Shown: positions 54,624-63,737, numbered from the stretch's first letter. The stretch is DNA of 64,000 nucleotides from Bermanella sp036960565 (GCA_036960565.1 JBALXQ010000031.1:1-64000); one strand, 5' to 3'. Notes: generated from the letters alone by a model not told the origin. A program made the numbers and translations.

Positions 54624-55405
54624 TGACGCAAGCTAAAGACCAAGGCGCGGTTCTTTTTACCCGTCCGCAAGGACAGGGCGAGGAACTGGTTAGCGCTTTG
54701 GAAGATAATGGCTGGCAGTGTATTCGCCAGCCATTATTGAAGATTCAACCGTTCCAAGCAGAAGACTCTCAAGCTTACATCGCCATCAAACAGCAGATCC
54801 TTAATCTGTGCGATTTTGATATCGTCATCAGTGTCAGCAGCAATGCTTCCACCTTGGCTATAGATTGGATAGACCAGTATTGGCCACAAATGCCATTGGG
54901 CATAAATTGGTATGCGGTGGGCCCAAGTAGCGCGGCGCCTTTTCAAAAGTTAGACATAGAAGTCGCCACTCCGCTTAAAAACCACAGTGAAGGTTTATTG
55001 ACCCTGCCTGACCTGCAAGAACTGAATTTAAAGAAAGTCCTCATTTTACGCGGGAAAGGTGGTCGGGAATTACTGGCAGATACCCTTAAAATCAGGGGCG
55101 CCAGCGTACAATATGCTGAGCTTTATGAGCGTAAAGCTATTCCCTTTGAAAATGGCGAATTGGCAAAGCTACTCAGGCAAAGGCAAATACATTATGCTCT
55201 GATTACCAGTGGCGAGATGGCACAGCAATTGGCCAAAGAAATCGGTCAAGATAGTGCGCTATTAAATATTCACTTAATAGTACCAAGCGAACGCATTGCA
55301 AAAATCGCTAAGACGCTCGGCTTTAATCGACCGCATGTTTGTGGTCACTTAAAGCCAGAAAACCTGCTAGCAAGCCTTAATACATTGCAAGCAAATAATC
55401 GTTAA
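54623..55405 (+). CDS. hemD: Uroporphyrinogen-III synthase HemD
   Basis: A 260-residue enzyme that cyclises hydroxymethylbilane with ring-D inversion. The family is poorly conserved; FTRPQGQGEELVSALEDNGW, WYAVGPSSAAPFQ, VLILRGKGGRELLADTL and LITSGEMAQQLA are the usual landmarks. Its start overlaps the end of hemC and hemX follows after 59 bp, so position supports the call strongly. Confidence 0.92.
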   Translation: MTQAKDQGAVLFTRPQGQGEELVSALEDNGWQCIRQPLLKIQPFQAEDSQAYIAIKQQILNLCDFDIVISVSSNASTLAIDWIDQYWPQMPLGINWYAVGPSSAAPFQKLDIEVATPLKNHSEGLLTLPDLQELNLKKVLILRGKGGRELLADTLKIRGASVQYAELYERKAIPFENGELAKLLRQRQIHYALITSGEMAQQLAKEIGQDSALLNIHLIVPSERIAKIAKTLGFNRPHVCGHLKPENLLASLNTLQANNR

Positions 55406-55464
55406 CGTTTCCATTTCAACATTCTATTTAGTCGTCACCGTTATTTATAAAAAGGGAGTTATCC

Positions 55465-56580
55465 ATGAGTGAAAGTAAGACGCCTGTCCCTGGCAACAGC
55501 CCCAAATCAACAGAAAAATCAAATAAGAAATTGGACGCTAAAGCCCAAAGCAAACCGGTTAAACAGTCCAGTAACAAGAGTGCTGCTTGGCTAATATGGG
55601 CTGTCGCTGCTCTTGCCTTTATAGCTGCGATTGCTTTTTTTCAATATCGGGTGGAAACCCTAATTAAGCAAAACAGCGCATTGGGTAATCATGTTCAATT
55701 GCTCGATTCTCAATATAAGAGTCAGCTGTCAAAGAGTATCGAGCAAGATCAAGCGCTAAAACAATTCGTGAGCATGAATAAGAAACTAAACTTCATGCAG
55801 CAAACCATCAATCAAATCCCTGGTGCCAGAAAAGAAGACTGGAAACTAGCGGAGGTGGAATATCTGTTACGTTTGGCGAACCAAAGAGTAACCTTGCAAC
55901 AAGAGCCTATCGGTGCCCGTGCGTTATTTGATGCCGCCAATAAGATACTGGCAACATTGGATGATCCTGCTTTTTTAATGGTACGTGAAACCATTGCTAA
56001 CGAAATGCTGTTATTAGGACAGGATAAAAAAATTGATCGCCAGGGTATTTATACGCAAATACAAGCTATTAAAGCCAATATCCATGAAGATATACTTCCC
56101 CCTAATGAGTTTGTTAATATACAAATACCGATGAATGAAGCAGTTAAAGATGAAAGCTTTTGGGCACAATTAAAATCTCTTGTGAGCCTAAAAAGAGCGG
56201 AGGCCCCTTTTGCCGCTCCGCTTAATATCCAACAATATCAATTGTTAGAGCACAGCTTGCTACTCATGTTAGAGCAAGCTCAATGGGCGCTATTAAAAGC
56301 CGATCAAACATTATATGACGCCAGTTTAAACAATGCCGTTCAATGGATTGAATCCAGGTTGCGCCACCAAAAAGCGGCTACATTAATAGGTGAAATTGCA
56401 AAAATTAAGAGTCAAAACATTAAGCTGACCCTCCCAGATGTGAGTCATTCATTACGTTTATTGCGCCAAATTCTCTCTGACCGAATTCACCGCCCTAATA
56501 TTGTGGCACCAACAAATAGCGTTACACCGGCCTTTCCTAAAGTTGTTCCAGCCAAAAAGAAACAGCCGGAGCAAACTTAA
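55465..56580 (+). CDS. hemX: HemX-like membrane protein
   Basis: A 371-residue bitopic protein: Lys/Ser/Pro-rich cytoplasmic N-terminus, one membrane helix (about 43-63, WLIWAVAALAFIAAIAFF), a coiled coil, and a periplasmic helical domain with WKLAEVEYLLRLANQRVTLQ, the family signature. In E. coli it was annotated as uroporphyrinogen methyltransferase, but no SAM site is visible. The stop overlaps hemY (TAATG). The role in haem synthesis is unproven. Confidence 0.9.
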   Translation: MSESKTPVPGNSPKSTEKSNKKLDAKAQSKPVKQSSNKSAAWLIWAVAALAFIAAIAFFQYRVETLIKQNSALGNHVQLLDSQYKSQLSKSIEQDQALKQFVSMNKKLNFMQQTINQIPGARKEDWKLAEVEYLLRLANQRVTLQQEPIGARALFDAANKILATLDDPAFLMVRETIANEMLLLGQDKKIDRQGIYTQIQAIKANIHEDILPPNEFVNIQIPMNEAVKDESFWAQLKSLVSLKRAEAPFAAPLNIQQYQLLEHSLLLMLEQAQWALLKADQTLYDASLNNAVQWIESRLRHQKAATLIGEIAKIKSQNIKLTLPDVSHSLRLLRQILSDRIHRPNIVAPTNSVTPAFPKVVPAKKKQPEQT

Positions 56581-57803
56581 TGAACTTTCGCTTAATTATT
56601 TTAATACTTGCTTTGGTATTAGGCTCTTTATTAGGCCACCTAATACTTCAGGACAGTGGCTATATATTAATTAGCTTTCAGTCTTGGGTATTTGAAACCA
56701 GTCTATGGGTATTTTTAGCCATTGTGGCGACCTTTATACTTAGCGGGTTTATTTTTGTTCAAATACTATCTGGCTTACTAAAAAGCCCTTCAAACATACG
56801 CAATTGGCGTGAAGAGCGCGGCATCAAACAAGCCATAAGTAAAACAGTTAAGGGACTGATTTTTCTGGCTGAAGGTAACTGGAAACAAAGTGAAAAACTG
56901 CTTATGGCTGGCGCCCAAGGCAATGGAAAAATAATTAATTACCTAGCTGCTGCCAGGGCTGCTCAGCAGGCCGGTGATTACCAGCACAGTGACGATTTAT
57001 TAATAGAAGCGGTAAAAAGTACTAAGGGTTCAGAACTGGCAGTGGGACTACAGCAAGCTCAACTGCAAATTGAACGCAAGCAATATGAGCAAAGCCTCGC
57101 TACCTGCTTACGCTTGAAAAAAATCTATCCAAAACACCAGTATGTGAATCACATGCTGTTGAAAACCTATACCAAGCTAGAAGACTGGCAGTCGGTTTTA
57201 ACACTGCTTCCGGTATTTAACAAATACAAATTATTACCAAGCAAAGAAACCATTAAACTGGAAATCAATGCCTACGATGAGCTCATTGATAATCTGGTTA
57301 ACTCACGTAATGCTAGCAGTAAAAACACCAAGGCGTTATTGGAGATGTGGCATAAAATCCCCAAACGCATTCTTAAACAAACAGGGTTTGTTCCCCTGGC
57401 CGAAAAATTCTTTGGGCATTTAATTAGCTTGGCTGAGCAGGATGAAGGCGAAACAGAATTAAAACAAATACTAGCCTTCCATTGGAGCCAGGACCTTATT
57501 CGCCAATACGGCTATCTGAAAGGTAAGGATACTAATCGCCAACTGTTATTTGCTAAGGATCAATTAAAGCAACGTCCCAACGACGCCATGTTACTGTTAA
57601 CTCTGGGACGCTTATCATTATTAAATGAACAATTTGATGAAGCATTAAATTATTTTGAAGCCAGCTTGAATCAAGAGAGCCACATAGAAACTCGCAATGA
57701 ATTAAGCCGATTGTATCTTGCAAAAAATGAAACAGAAAAAGCATTAAATATGTTAAAAATGGGATTAGGACCAGCTCTACCTTCTTTGCCTTTGCCTCAA
57801 TAA
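56580..57803 (+). CDS. hemY: HemY, TPR-containing membrane protein
   Basis: A 407-residue protein with two N-terminal hydrophobic helices (about 4-24 and 41-64) followed by TPR repeats (from about 95 to the C-terminus). The early segment NWREERGIKQAISKTVKGLIFLAEGNWKQSEKLLM is the family hallmark. It is the proteobacterial HemY (not the protoporphyrinogen oxidase of Bacillus). Last of hemCDXY. Confidence 0.9.
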   Translation: MNFRLIILILALVLGSLLGHLILQDSGYILISFQSWVFETSLWVFLAIVATFILSGFIFVQILSGLLKSPSNIRNWREERGIKQAISKTVKGLIFLAEGNWKQSEKLLMAGAQGNGKIINYLAAARAAQQAGDYQHSDDLLIEAVKSTKGSELAVGLQQAQLQIERKQYEQSLATCLRLKKIYPKHQYVNHMLLKTYTKLEDWQSVLTLLPVFNKYKLLPSKETIKLEINAYDELIDNLVNSRNASSKNTKALLEMWHKIPKRILKQTGFVPLAEKFFGHLISLAEQDEGETELKQILAFHWSQDLIRQYGYLKGKDTNRQLLFAKDQLKQRPNDAMLLLTLGRLSLLNEQFDEALNYFEASLNQESHIETRNELSRLYLAKNETEKALNMLKMGLGPALPSLPLPQ

Positions 57804-57830
57804 ACTAAGCATATTCGCACCTAGTTCTGA

Positions 57831-57859
57831 GTTGCACCTTGATTCCTTCAAGGTGCAAC
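57831..57859 (+). terminator. Hairpin after hemY
   Basis: GTTGCACCTTGA and TCAAGGTGCAAC form a perfect 12-bp stem with a 5-base loop, 28 bp beyond the hemY stop. No T run follows, so it may stabilise the 3' end rather than act as a simple terminator. Confidence 0.65.
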
Positions 57860-57976
57860 ATTAAGGACAAAATACCACCATCACGGACACTGGCACGAAA
57901 TCGTAAAAGACTATGTTAGCTCTCCATATATTGTTGTTTTTGTAACATTAAAAAATAACAATAAACAGGTAGAGCA

Positions 57977-59425
57977 ATGATTTCAAAATGGTCTAACAGT
58001 CGCAAAAAACTCCCTCTAAATTCTTATATATTGCCTTTAAGCCGAATTATTATCATGAGCGCTGTGACTATAATGTGCAGTACTGCAATGGCAGAAACTC
58101 AAGTGGAGTGGGCCGAACGCGCCCTCACGATTCAAAACTCATTAGACAATGATGCACCCTTGGCACAGTCTACCTGGGTAGGTAGTCACAATTCCTTTGG
58201 TAATGCCGACGACGATAACCTAATGGATTTTAATCAATCCTCCTCTCTTAAAGAACAAATGGATCAGGGCGTGCGCGAACTGGTATTTGATCTCCATTGG
58301 GATAGCTCTGCCATTCGTATGTGCCATAACAACGTTACGTCGTACGGAGAATGTATCGATGGCATCACAGGTAACCGAAAATTTTATAAAGGCTTAGATG
58401 ACATTAAAGAATGGATCAATGATGGCAATGAAGACCAGGTTATTTTATTAAAGTTGGAGCTGGCCAGTGATGCAAAAAACAATATTAACAAGGTAGAGAA
58501 AAAAATAGACGGCCACATCTATGACTATGTATACCGTACAGAGTTGACAGATACTCATGGTGACTATGGCAAAGATGGCTGTACCGAAATTGAAAGTGCC
58601 ACACTTACCAAATCCAAAGTACTCAGCGCAGGAAAAAACATCATACTTTTCACCAGTGAAAACTGTATTGGCGATGGTGGTTTCAACGATATGACATTTT
58701 ACAGTGGCGGTAACATTGATGATGAAAACAGTGTATCTAAATTTGAAGACTGGTCTAGCTCTAAAAAGAACACTGTTATGGCACGGAATAAAGATGGCAC
58801 CACCAGAGATGGCCAACTAGGTAACAGCAGCGCTAACATGCACCCAAGTGATGCCCATGATTACATGTTAGCCGGACTAAATATTTTTGAAATGTACGGA
58901 TTTGGCGCATCAGGTTCTAGCTGGAAAGTAAATGGAGAATATCCCATCGGCCCAGAAGATATGGTCTGGAGTTGGTCTGAAAACAACTATGAACCCAACG
59001 GCAGTGGCAATTGCGCGCAGCTGTCTTCCAGTGATAATCGCTATGTGGATACCAGCTGCAGTGACGAGTTTTACGCGGCATGTCGCAAGCTAGTAGAAAG
59101 CGACGGTAGCCGTGCCATCAATAACTGGGCGATCACCACACAAAAAACCACTATTGCCAACGCAGACAGTCTTTGTCTTCAAGAAAACGACGGTGAATAT
59201 TTCTTTGCTACCCCCAGAAATGCCATTGAGCTTAAAGAGCTGAGTGATGTGCGCTCTGAAGGTGGCCTAAGCAGTGAGAATATTTGGCTAAACTACCAGT
59301 TAACGTCTAACACATGGATAGCCGATATAGGGGAGGCCGATTCAGAAATGCAATTAAGTTGTACTTCAGGAGAAGCAACTACGATCTGTAGCCACATTGA
59401 TGATTACTTGGATTTAAACAATTAA
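57977..59425 (+). CDS. Secreted PI-PLC-like protein with lectin-like C-terminus
   Basis: A 482-residue exported protein. A signal peptide with a long basic lead (cleavage about TAMA-E40) precedes a PLC-like phosphodiesterase domain (about 60-310). His71 in STWVGSHNSF, then GVRELVFDLHWD and His117 in RMCHNN match the two catalytic histidines and Asp/Arg frame of phosphatidylinositol phospholipase C; RHS details are not certain. The C-terminal part (about 325-475) with WSWSENNYEPNGSGNCAQL...C..FYAACRK and IWLNYQ resembles a C-type lectin fold. ATG with AGGTAGAG upstream. Stands alone; hairpins flank it on both sides. Substrate unknown. Confidence 0.72.
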   Translation: MISKWSNSRKKLPLNSYILPLSRIIIMSAVTIMCSTAMAETQVEWAERALTIQNSLDNDAPLAQSTWVGSHNSFGNADDDNLMDFNQSSSLKEQMDQGVRELVFDLHWDSSAIRMCHNNVTSYGECIDGITGNRKFYKGLDDIKEWINDGNEDQVILLKLELASDAKNNINKVEKKIDGHIYDYVYRTELTDTHGDYGKDGCTEIESATLTKSKVLSAGKNIILFTSENCIGDGGFNDMTFYSGGNIDDENSVSKFEDWSSSKKNTVMARNKDGTTRDGQLGNSSANMHPSDAHDYMLAGLNIFEMYGFGASGSSWKVNGEYPIGPEDMVWSWSENNYEPNGSGNCAQLSSSDNRYVDTSCSDEFYAACRKLVESDGSRAINNWAITTQKTTIANADSLCLQENDGEYFFATPRNAIELKELSDVRSEGGLSSENIWLNYQLTSNTWIADIGEADSEMQLSCTSGEATTICSHIDDYLDLNN

Positions 59426-59440
59426 ATAGTTTTTTAATTT

Positions 59441-59477
59441 AGTACCTCAACTTTAGTGAAATTAAAGTTGAGGTACT
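59441..59477. terminator. 15-bp perfect hairpin between convergent genes
   Basis: Arms 59441-59455 and 59463-59477 (AGTACCTCAACTTTA and its complement) with a 7-base loop. It lies between the PLC-like gene and the thioesterase gene. There is no good T run on either strand, so a bidirectional terminator is likely but unproven. Confidence 0.65.
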
Positions 59478-59505
59478 GAATATCTTACTTAACGACTTTC
59501 ATCGC

Positions 59506-59991
59506 TTAACCACACATATAGGTACCGGTACCTACTGCAATTAAATCTTCCTGCTGATTTTTAAATTCCATGCGAGTAACGGCAACTTTATTACCAATAC
59601 GCAAAATGCTGGCATGCGCAAAAAACTCATCACCCTTACCAGGGCGTAAAAAATCTACTCGCATATCTATAGTGCCAAGCTTAGACAGTGTTTTCATTTT
59701 TTCCTCTATGGGCAAATCCCCCATGCGAGCATAACTACCTACTAGAGCTGCCGCTCCGCCTGCCACGTCCAGAGCACTGGAAATAACACCACCATGCAAA
59801 ATACCTTGCATCCAATTACCCACTAGCTCGTCACGCATTTTCATTTTAAAAACAACTTCGGCATCATTAAAACTATGCACCTCTAAACCAACATGGCGAT
59901 TGAAAGGGATTTGCTGCATAAAATCCAAAGCCATTTTTAGTTCTGACTCTTTAAATACTGTTTGCATAACTGTTTCCATAACCGTTTCCAT
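59506..59991 (-). CDS. Hotdog-fold thioesterase (PaaI-like)
   Basis: A protein of 142-161 residues with the hotdog-fold signature GNWMQGILHGGVISSALDVAGGAAAL and MRVDFLRPGKG. The catalytic class is PaaI/YbgC-like acyl-CoA thioesterase; substrate unknown. The start is uncertain: three in-frame ATGs at 59991, 59979 and 59967 sit in a 12-bp tandem repeat (59956-59991), and another at 59934 (MALDFMQQIPFNRH) is also possible; none has a clear ribosome binding site. Confidence 0.82.
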   Translation of the reverse strand: METVMETVMQTVFKESELKMALDFMQQIPFNRHVGLEVHSFNDAEVVFKMKMRDELVGNWMQGILHGGVISSALDVAGGAAALVGSYARMGDLPIEEKMKTLSKLGTIDMRVDFLRPGKGDEFFAHASILRIGNKVAVTRMEFKNQQEDLIAVGTGTYMCG

Positions 59992-60050
59992 AAAAATGTC
60001 AATTCAGGTACATATCACCTGATCATTACGTTCGTCACGTATTTTATTAG

Positions 60051-60225
60051 CGCCTCCAGGCATGAAGCTTTTCCACCCACTTCAACAAGTTTTGTTGGCG
60101 CGTGGTTGCACTTCCATTCACCTGCCACGTATCCTGTTAACGCCTCCATGCATGAAGCTTTTCCACCCACTTCAATAAGTTTTGTGGAGCATGATTGCGC
60201 TTCCGTTCACCTGCCACGTATCCTG
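60051..60225 (-). repeat. Two extra copies of the 3' end of the FAD reductase gene
   Basis: The last about 85-90 bp of the gene at 60226 recur directly downstream at 60141-60229 and 60051-60140 (period 89-90 bp). The nearer copy is still readable in frame: YVAGE..KRNHAPQNLLKW then VEKLHAWRR and a stop. The farther copy carries a one-base change in length and more substitutions that break this frame. No start codon or ribosome binding site precedes either; they are not genes. Confidence 0.9.
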
Positions 60226-62349
60226 TTAACGCCTCCAAGCATGAAGCTTTTCCACCCACTTCAATAAGTTTTGTGGAGCATGGTTACGCTTCCATTCACC
60301 TGCCACATATTTGTTGGCTTCCATCATAGTGGGATAAGCGTGAATAGTGCCTAATATCTTATTTAAGCCCAGTCCATTTTTCATGGCGAATACAAATTCG
60401 GCAATTAATTCACCAGCCATGGCACCCACAATAGTCGCGCCTAATATTTTGTCCTTGCCTGGTACGGTGAGTACTTTTACAAAACCAGAGGCCGCTTTAT
60501 CTACTATGGCTCTATCTAACTCAGCCAAATCAAAACGCGTAACTTCAAAAGCAATCCCTTGAGCCTTGGCCGTTTCTTCATTTAGTCCCACCCGGCCCAC
60601 TTGTGGCGATGTGTACGTGGCCCAAGGAATTACAGAGTAATCAACTTTGAATTTTTTTAAATGACCAAAAAGTGCATTTACGCTTGCATACCATGCCTCG
60701 TGGGCCGAAACGTGGGTAAATTGATAGCCGCCAATCACATCGCCCACTGCAAACACCCCCGGCATACTGGTTTGAAGGTTTTCATCCACGGCAATATTGC
60801 CACGCTCATCCAGCTGAATATTTAAGTTCTCCAACCCATAGCCTTTAGTATTTGCCTCACGTCCAACGGCAATGATCAATGTGTCAAATTGAATTTCTTG
60901 CAAGCCGCTTGGAGTTTTCAAAATAGCGATTTTTTTGCCATCTTCAATCTTGTACGCTTCTGGAAGTGTATTAAGCATTAGCTTTATCTCTTCCCGTTCA
61001 AATTGCTCGGTAACAGCCTCTACTACATCACTGTCCTCACGGCCCAGTATTTGTGGTGCAGGGTCTACCATGATCACTTTACTGCCCAAGCGATGAAAAC
61101 TCTGGGCCAGCTCACAACCAATTGGCCCGGCACCCACCACTAATAAAGTTTTAGGCTGCTCTTTAATTTCCCATAGGGTATCCGAAGTGTAATAACCCAC
61201 GTCATCAAGCCCCTCCACGGGAAAGACCTTAGGGCGCCCGCCTGCGGCTATGATTAAATTACGGGCAGTACGACGCTCCACACCTTGCTCGGTTTGAATC
61301 TCGACTGTCCACGGATCAATAATAGTGGCACTTCCTGTTACGCAATTTACACCCAAATTTGTATAGCGCTCAATACTGTCATGAGGCTCCACTTCTTTAA
61401 TACCATCCTGCACCGATTGCATCACCTGGCTAAAATCAACTTTTACTTCTTGGGCATGAATACCCACGGCTTTCGCCTCACGCATGTCATGGGCAAGAGA
61501 AGCCGCGTGAATCAATGCCTTTGAAGGTACGCAACCGGTATTTAAACAATCTCCACCCATCTTATGCTTTTCTATTAAAGTCACCTTGGCCTTGGTGGCT
61601 GCAGCAATATAAGCACTGACCAAACCACCGGCCCCGGCACCAATAACTAATAAATTATCATCAAACGTTTTAGGACGAGTGAAGTTTTTAAGGAGCGAAC
61701 GTTTCTTAAAACTGGCCAATACCGTACGCGTAAGCCAAGGGAATATCGCCAATAATACAAACGAGCCTAAAATGCCCGGCGTCATAATGCCACTTAGCGA
61801 TAGGTCATCGAGCTGGCCCAGCTGCGCACCAGCATTCACAAATACTGCGGTGCCTGCCAACATGCCCACCTGAGAAACCCAATAAAAAGTCACAGCGCGA
61901 ATAGGCATCAACCCCATCACTAGGTTAATCACAAAAAATGGCACGATGGGAATAAGTCTTAGGGTAAACAGATAAAAAGCGCCGTCTTTCTCAACACCCT
62001 TGTTAATGGTTTTAAGGTGTTCGCTAAACTTGCTTTGTACCCAGTCTTTAAACAATAACCGGGAAATGGAAAAGGCCAGGGTTGCCCCAAGACTTGAGGC
62101 AAAACTAATGAGCAGCAAGCCCCAACCAAAACCAAATATGGCCCCGCCAATAAGTGTCATAGCGGCGGCACCCGGCACAGATAACGCCGTCATCACCACG
62201 TAAATCACAAAAAAGAGTAAGCCGGTGACGATGGGGTTTTCGGAAAAACTTTGCTGATAAAAATCTGGGCTTAAATACTGCTGAGCGTCAAAAACAAACA
62301 AGGCACCAATAGCCGCAGCCAATAACACCAGTATTATTAATTTTTTCAT
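60226..62349 (-). CDS. TVP38/TMEM64 domain fused to FAD-dependent disulphide reductase
   Basis: A 707-residue inner-membrane fusion. Residues about 1-215 are a TVP38/TMEM64 (VTT/SNARE-associated) module with five or so hydrophobic segments and GAAAMTLIGGAIFGFGWG. Residues about 230-700 are a pyridine nucleotide-disulphide oxidoreductase: FAD-binding GAGAGG (237-242), redox pair Cys268/Cys273 in GGDCLNTGCVPSK, a second dinucleotide fold VVGAGPIGCELAQ, and the dimerisation domain ending HAYPTMMEANKYVAGEW. It resembles mercuric/lipoamide reductases but lacks the C-terminal CC of MerA. The electron acceptor is unknown. The 3' end is duplicated downstream. Confidence 0.9.
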   Translation of the reverse strand: MKKLIILVLLAAAIGALFVFDAQQYLSPDFYQQSFSENPIVTGLLFFVIYVVMTALSVPGAAAMTLIGGAIFGFGWGLLLISFASSLGATLAFSISRLLFKDWVQSKFSEHLKTINKGVEKDGAFYLFTLRLIPIVPFFVINLVMGLMPIRAVTFYWVSQVGMLAGTAVFVNAGAQLGQLDDLSLSGIMTPGILGSFVLLAIFPWLTRTVLASFKKRSLLKNFTRPKTFDDNLLVIGAGAGGLVSAYIAAATKAKVTLIEKHKMGGDCLNTGCVPSKALIHAASLAHDMREAKAVGIHAQEVKVDFSQVMQSVQDGIKEVEPHDSIERYTNLGVNCVTGSATIIDPWTVEIQTEQGVERRTARNLIIAAGGRPKVFPVEGLDDVGYYTSDTLWEIKEQPKTLLVVGAGPIGCELAQSFHRLGSKVIMVDPAPQILGREDSDVVEAVTEQFEREEIKLMLNTLPEAYKIEDGKKIAILKTPSGLQEIQFDTLIIAVGREANTKGYGLENLNIQLDERGNIAVDENLQTSMPGVFAVGDVIGGYQFTHVSAHEAWYASVNALFGHLKKFKVDYSVIPWATYTSPQVGRVGLNEETAKAQGIAFEVTRFDLAELDRAIVDKAASGFVKVLTVPGKDKILGATIVGAMAGELIAEFVFAMKNGLGLNKILGTIHAYPTMMEANKYVAGEWKRNHAPQNLLKWVEKLHAWRR

Positions 62350-62582
62350 TTTAAGTCCAATTTAGAATATTTCACTCTATGACAAGCATAGGCGCAGATT
62401 GTTTCGGCTAACAGCCAAATCTAATCGGCCACAGCATTACCATAATAAACCAGCGCCTAAGCGGTGCTTACAGTACAATTGCCACCAATTAATTATTTTA
62501 TGGAATAAGCTTAGCTGCTTAAGGGCACCTTTATTAAATGCCCCATTCCTAATGCCACTATTTTTTCTCCAATGGAGTGCAC

Positions 62583-63593
62583 ATGGCTTTCTCAGACGCT
62601 CAACGCTTTTTTCCCGAAACTCGTATGCGACGCATGCGTGCTGACGATTTCAGCCGCCGTCTTATGCGCGAAAATCAGATTAGCGTGAACGATCTTATAT
62701 ATCCTATGTTTATTTTGGACGGAAAAGGTCAAAGAGAAGCCATTGTTTCCATGCCTGGTATCGAACGTCTTTCTATCGATCTAGCCGTTAAAGAATGTAA
62801 GTTATTAAGCAAACTAGGCGTGCCCGCCGTGGCTTTATTTCCAGTCACGCCAGACAGCCATAAGAGCGAAATGGCTGAAGAGGCTTACAACCCTGACGGC
62901 ATTGCCCAGCGTGCCGTTAAAGCCATTAAGGATGCCTGCCCAGAATTAGGAGTCATTACCGACGTGGCACTGGATCCATTTACGACCCACGGTCAAGACG
63001 GCATTATCAACAGTGAAGGCTATGTATTAAACGACATTACCGTGGAAATACTGGCTAAACAGGCATTAAGCCACGCGCAAGCCGGTGCCGACATTGTAGC
63101 CCCCAGCGACATGATGGACGGGCGCATCTCCGAAATACGCAATGTTTTGGAACAAAACCAGCACGTTAATACCCGAATACTGGCCTACAGCGCAAAATAT
63201 GCTTCTGCTTATTATGGGCCGTTTCGTGATGCGGTGGGCAGTGCCGGTAACCTAGGCAAGAGTAATAAGTTCAGTTACCAAATGGACCCAGGCAATGTAA
63301 ATGAAGCCCTACATGAAGCGGCATTGGATTTAGCCGAAGGCGCCGACATGCTTATGGTTAAACCCGGCATGCCTTATTTAGACATCGTGAGGGCGGTTAA
63401 AGAAGAATTTAAAGCGCCTACGTTTGTTTATCAGGTCAGTGGTGAGTACGCCATGCACATGGCCGCTATTCAAAACGGTTGGCTAGATGAAAAAGCAGTC
63501 ATGATGGAGAGCCTGACCTGCATCAAGCGTGCTGGGGCCGATGCCATCCTGACTTACTTTGCTAAAGCCGCTGCTCTAGAGCTGAATAAATAA
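62583..63593 (+). CDS. hemB: Delta-aminolevulinic acid dehydratase HemB
   Basis: A 336-residue cytoplasmic enzyme joining two 5-aminolevulinates to porphobilinogen. Catalytic lysines in YSAKYASAYYGPFRDA and LMVKPGMPYLD. The metal-binding stretch is DPFTTHGQDG instead of the cysteine-rich DxCxC site, as in the Mg-dependent pseudomonad enzyme. ATG at 62583 (MAFSDAQRFFPE) is chosen with GGAG just upstream; a GTG 6 bp earlier is unlikely. Close to hemCDXY but separated from it by three genes. Confidence 0.96.
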   Translation: MAFSDAQRFFPETRMRRMRADDFSRRLMRENQISVNDLIYPMFILDGKGQREAIVSMPGIERLSIDLAVKECKLLSKLGVPAVALFPVTPDSHKSEMAEEAYNPDGIAQRAVKAIKDACPELGVITDVALDPFTTHGQDGIINSEGYVLNDITVEILAKQALSHAQAGADIVAPSDMMDGRISEIRNVLEQNQHVNTRILAYSAKYASAYYGPFRDAVGSAGNLGKSNKFSYQMDPGNVNEALHEAALDLAEGADMLMVKPGMPYLDIVRAVKEEFKAPTFVYQVSGEYAMHMAAIQNGWLDEKAVMMESLTCIKRAGADAILTYFAKAAALELNK

Positions 63594-63610
63594 TCCTATA
63601 ACCAAAATTT

Positions 63611-63632
63611 TAAGCCCTTTGCAGGGCTTATT
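63611..63632 (+). terminator. Probable terminator after hemB
   Basis: TAAGCCCT and AGGGCTTA form an 8-bp stem with a TTGC loop, followed by TTCATC. The T run is weak. Confidence 0.55.
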
Positions 63633-63737
63633 CATCAAACCAACTATAATGGATATAACCCTTTTCGCATCGCCATCATTTCTAACTAAGCCAAGAGATT
63701 AAGTTCTTTATATAATAAAAAACGGACACGCAAAAAC

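Noticed and set aside
60051..60225. A plus-strand frame of about 100 residues across the repeats after the thioesterase gene
   Set aside because: Its repeated peptide arises from antisense reading of the duplicated gene end; no start signal and no family match.
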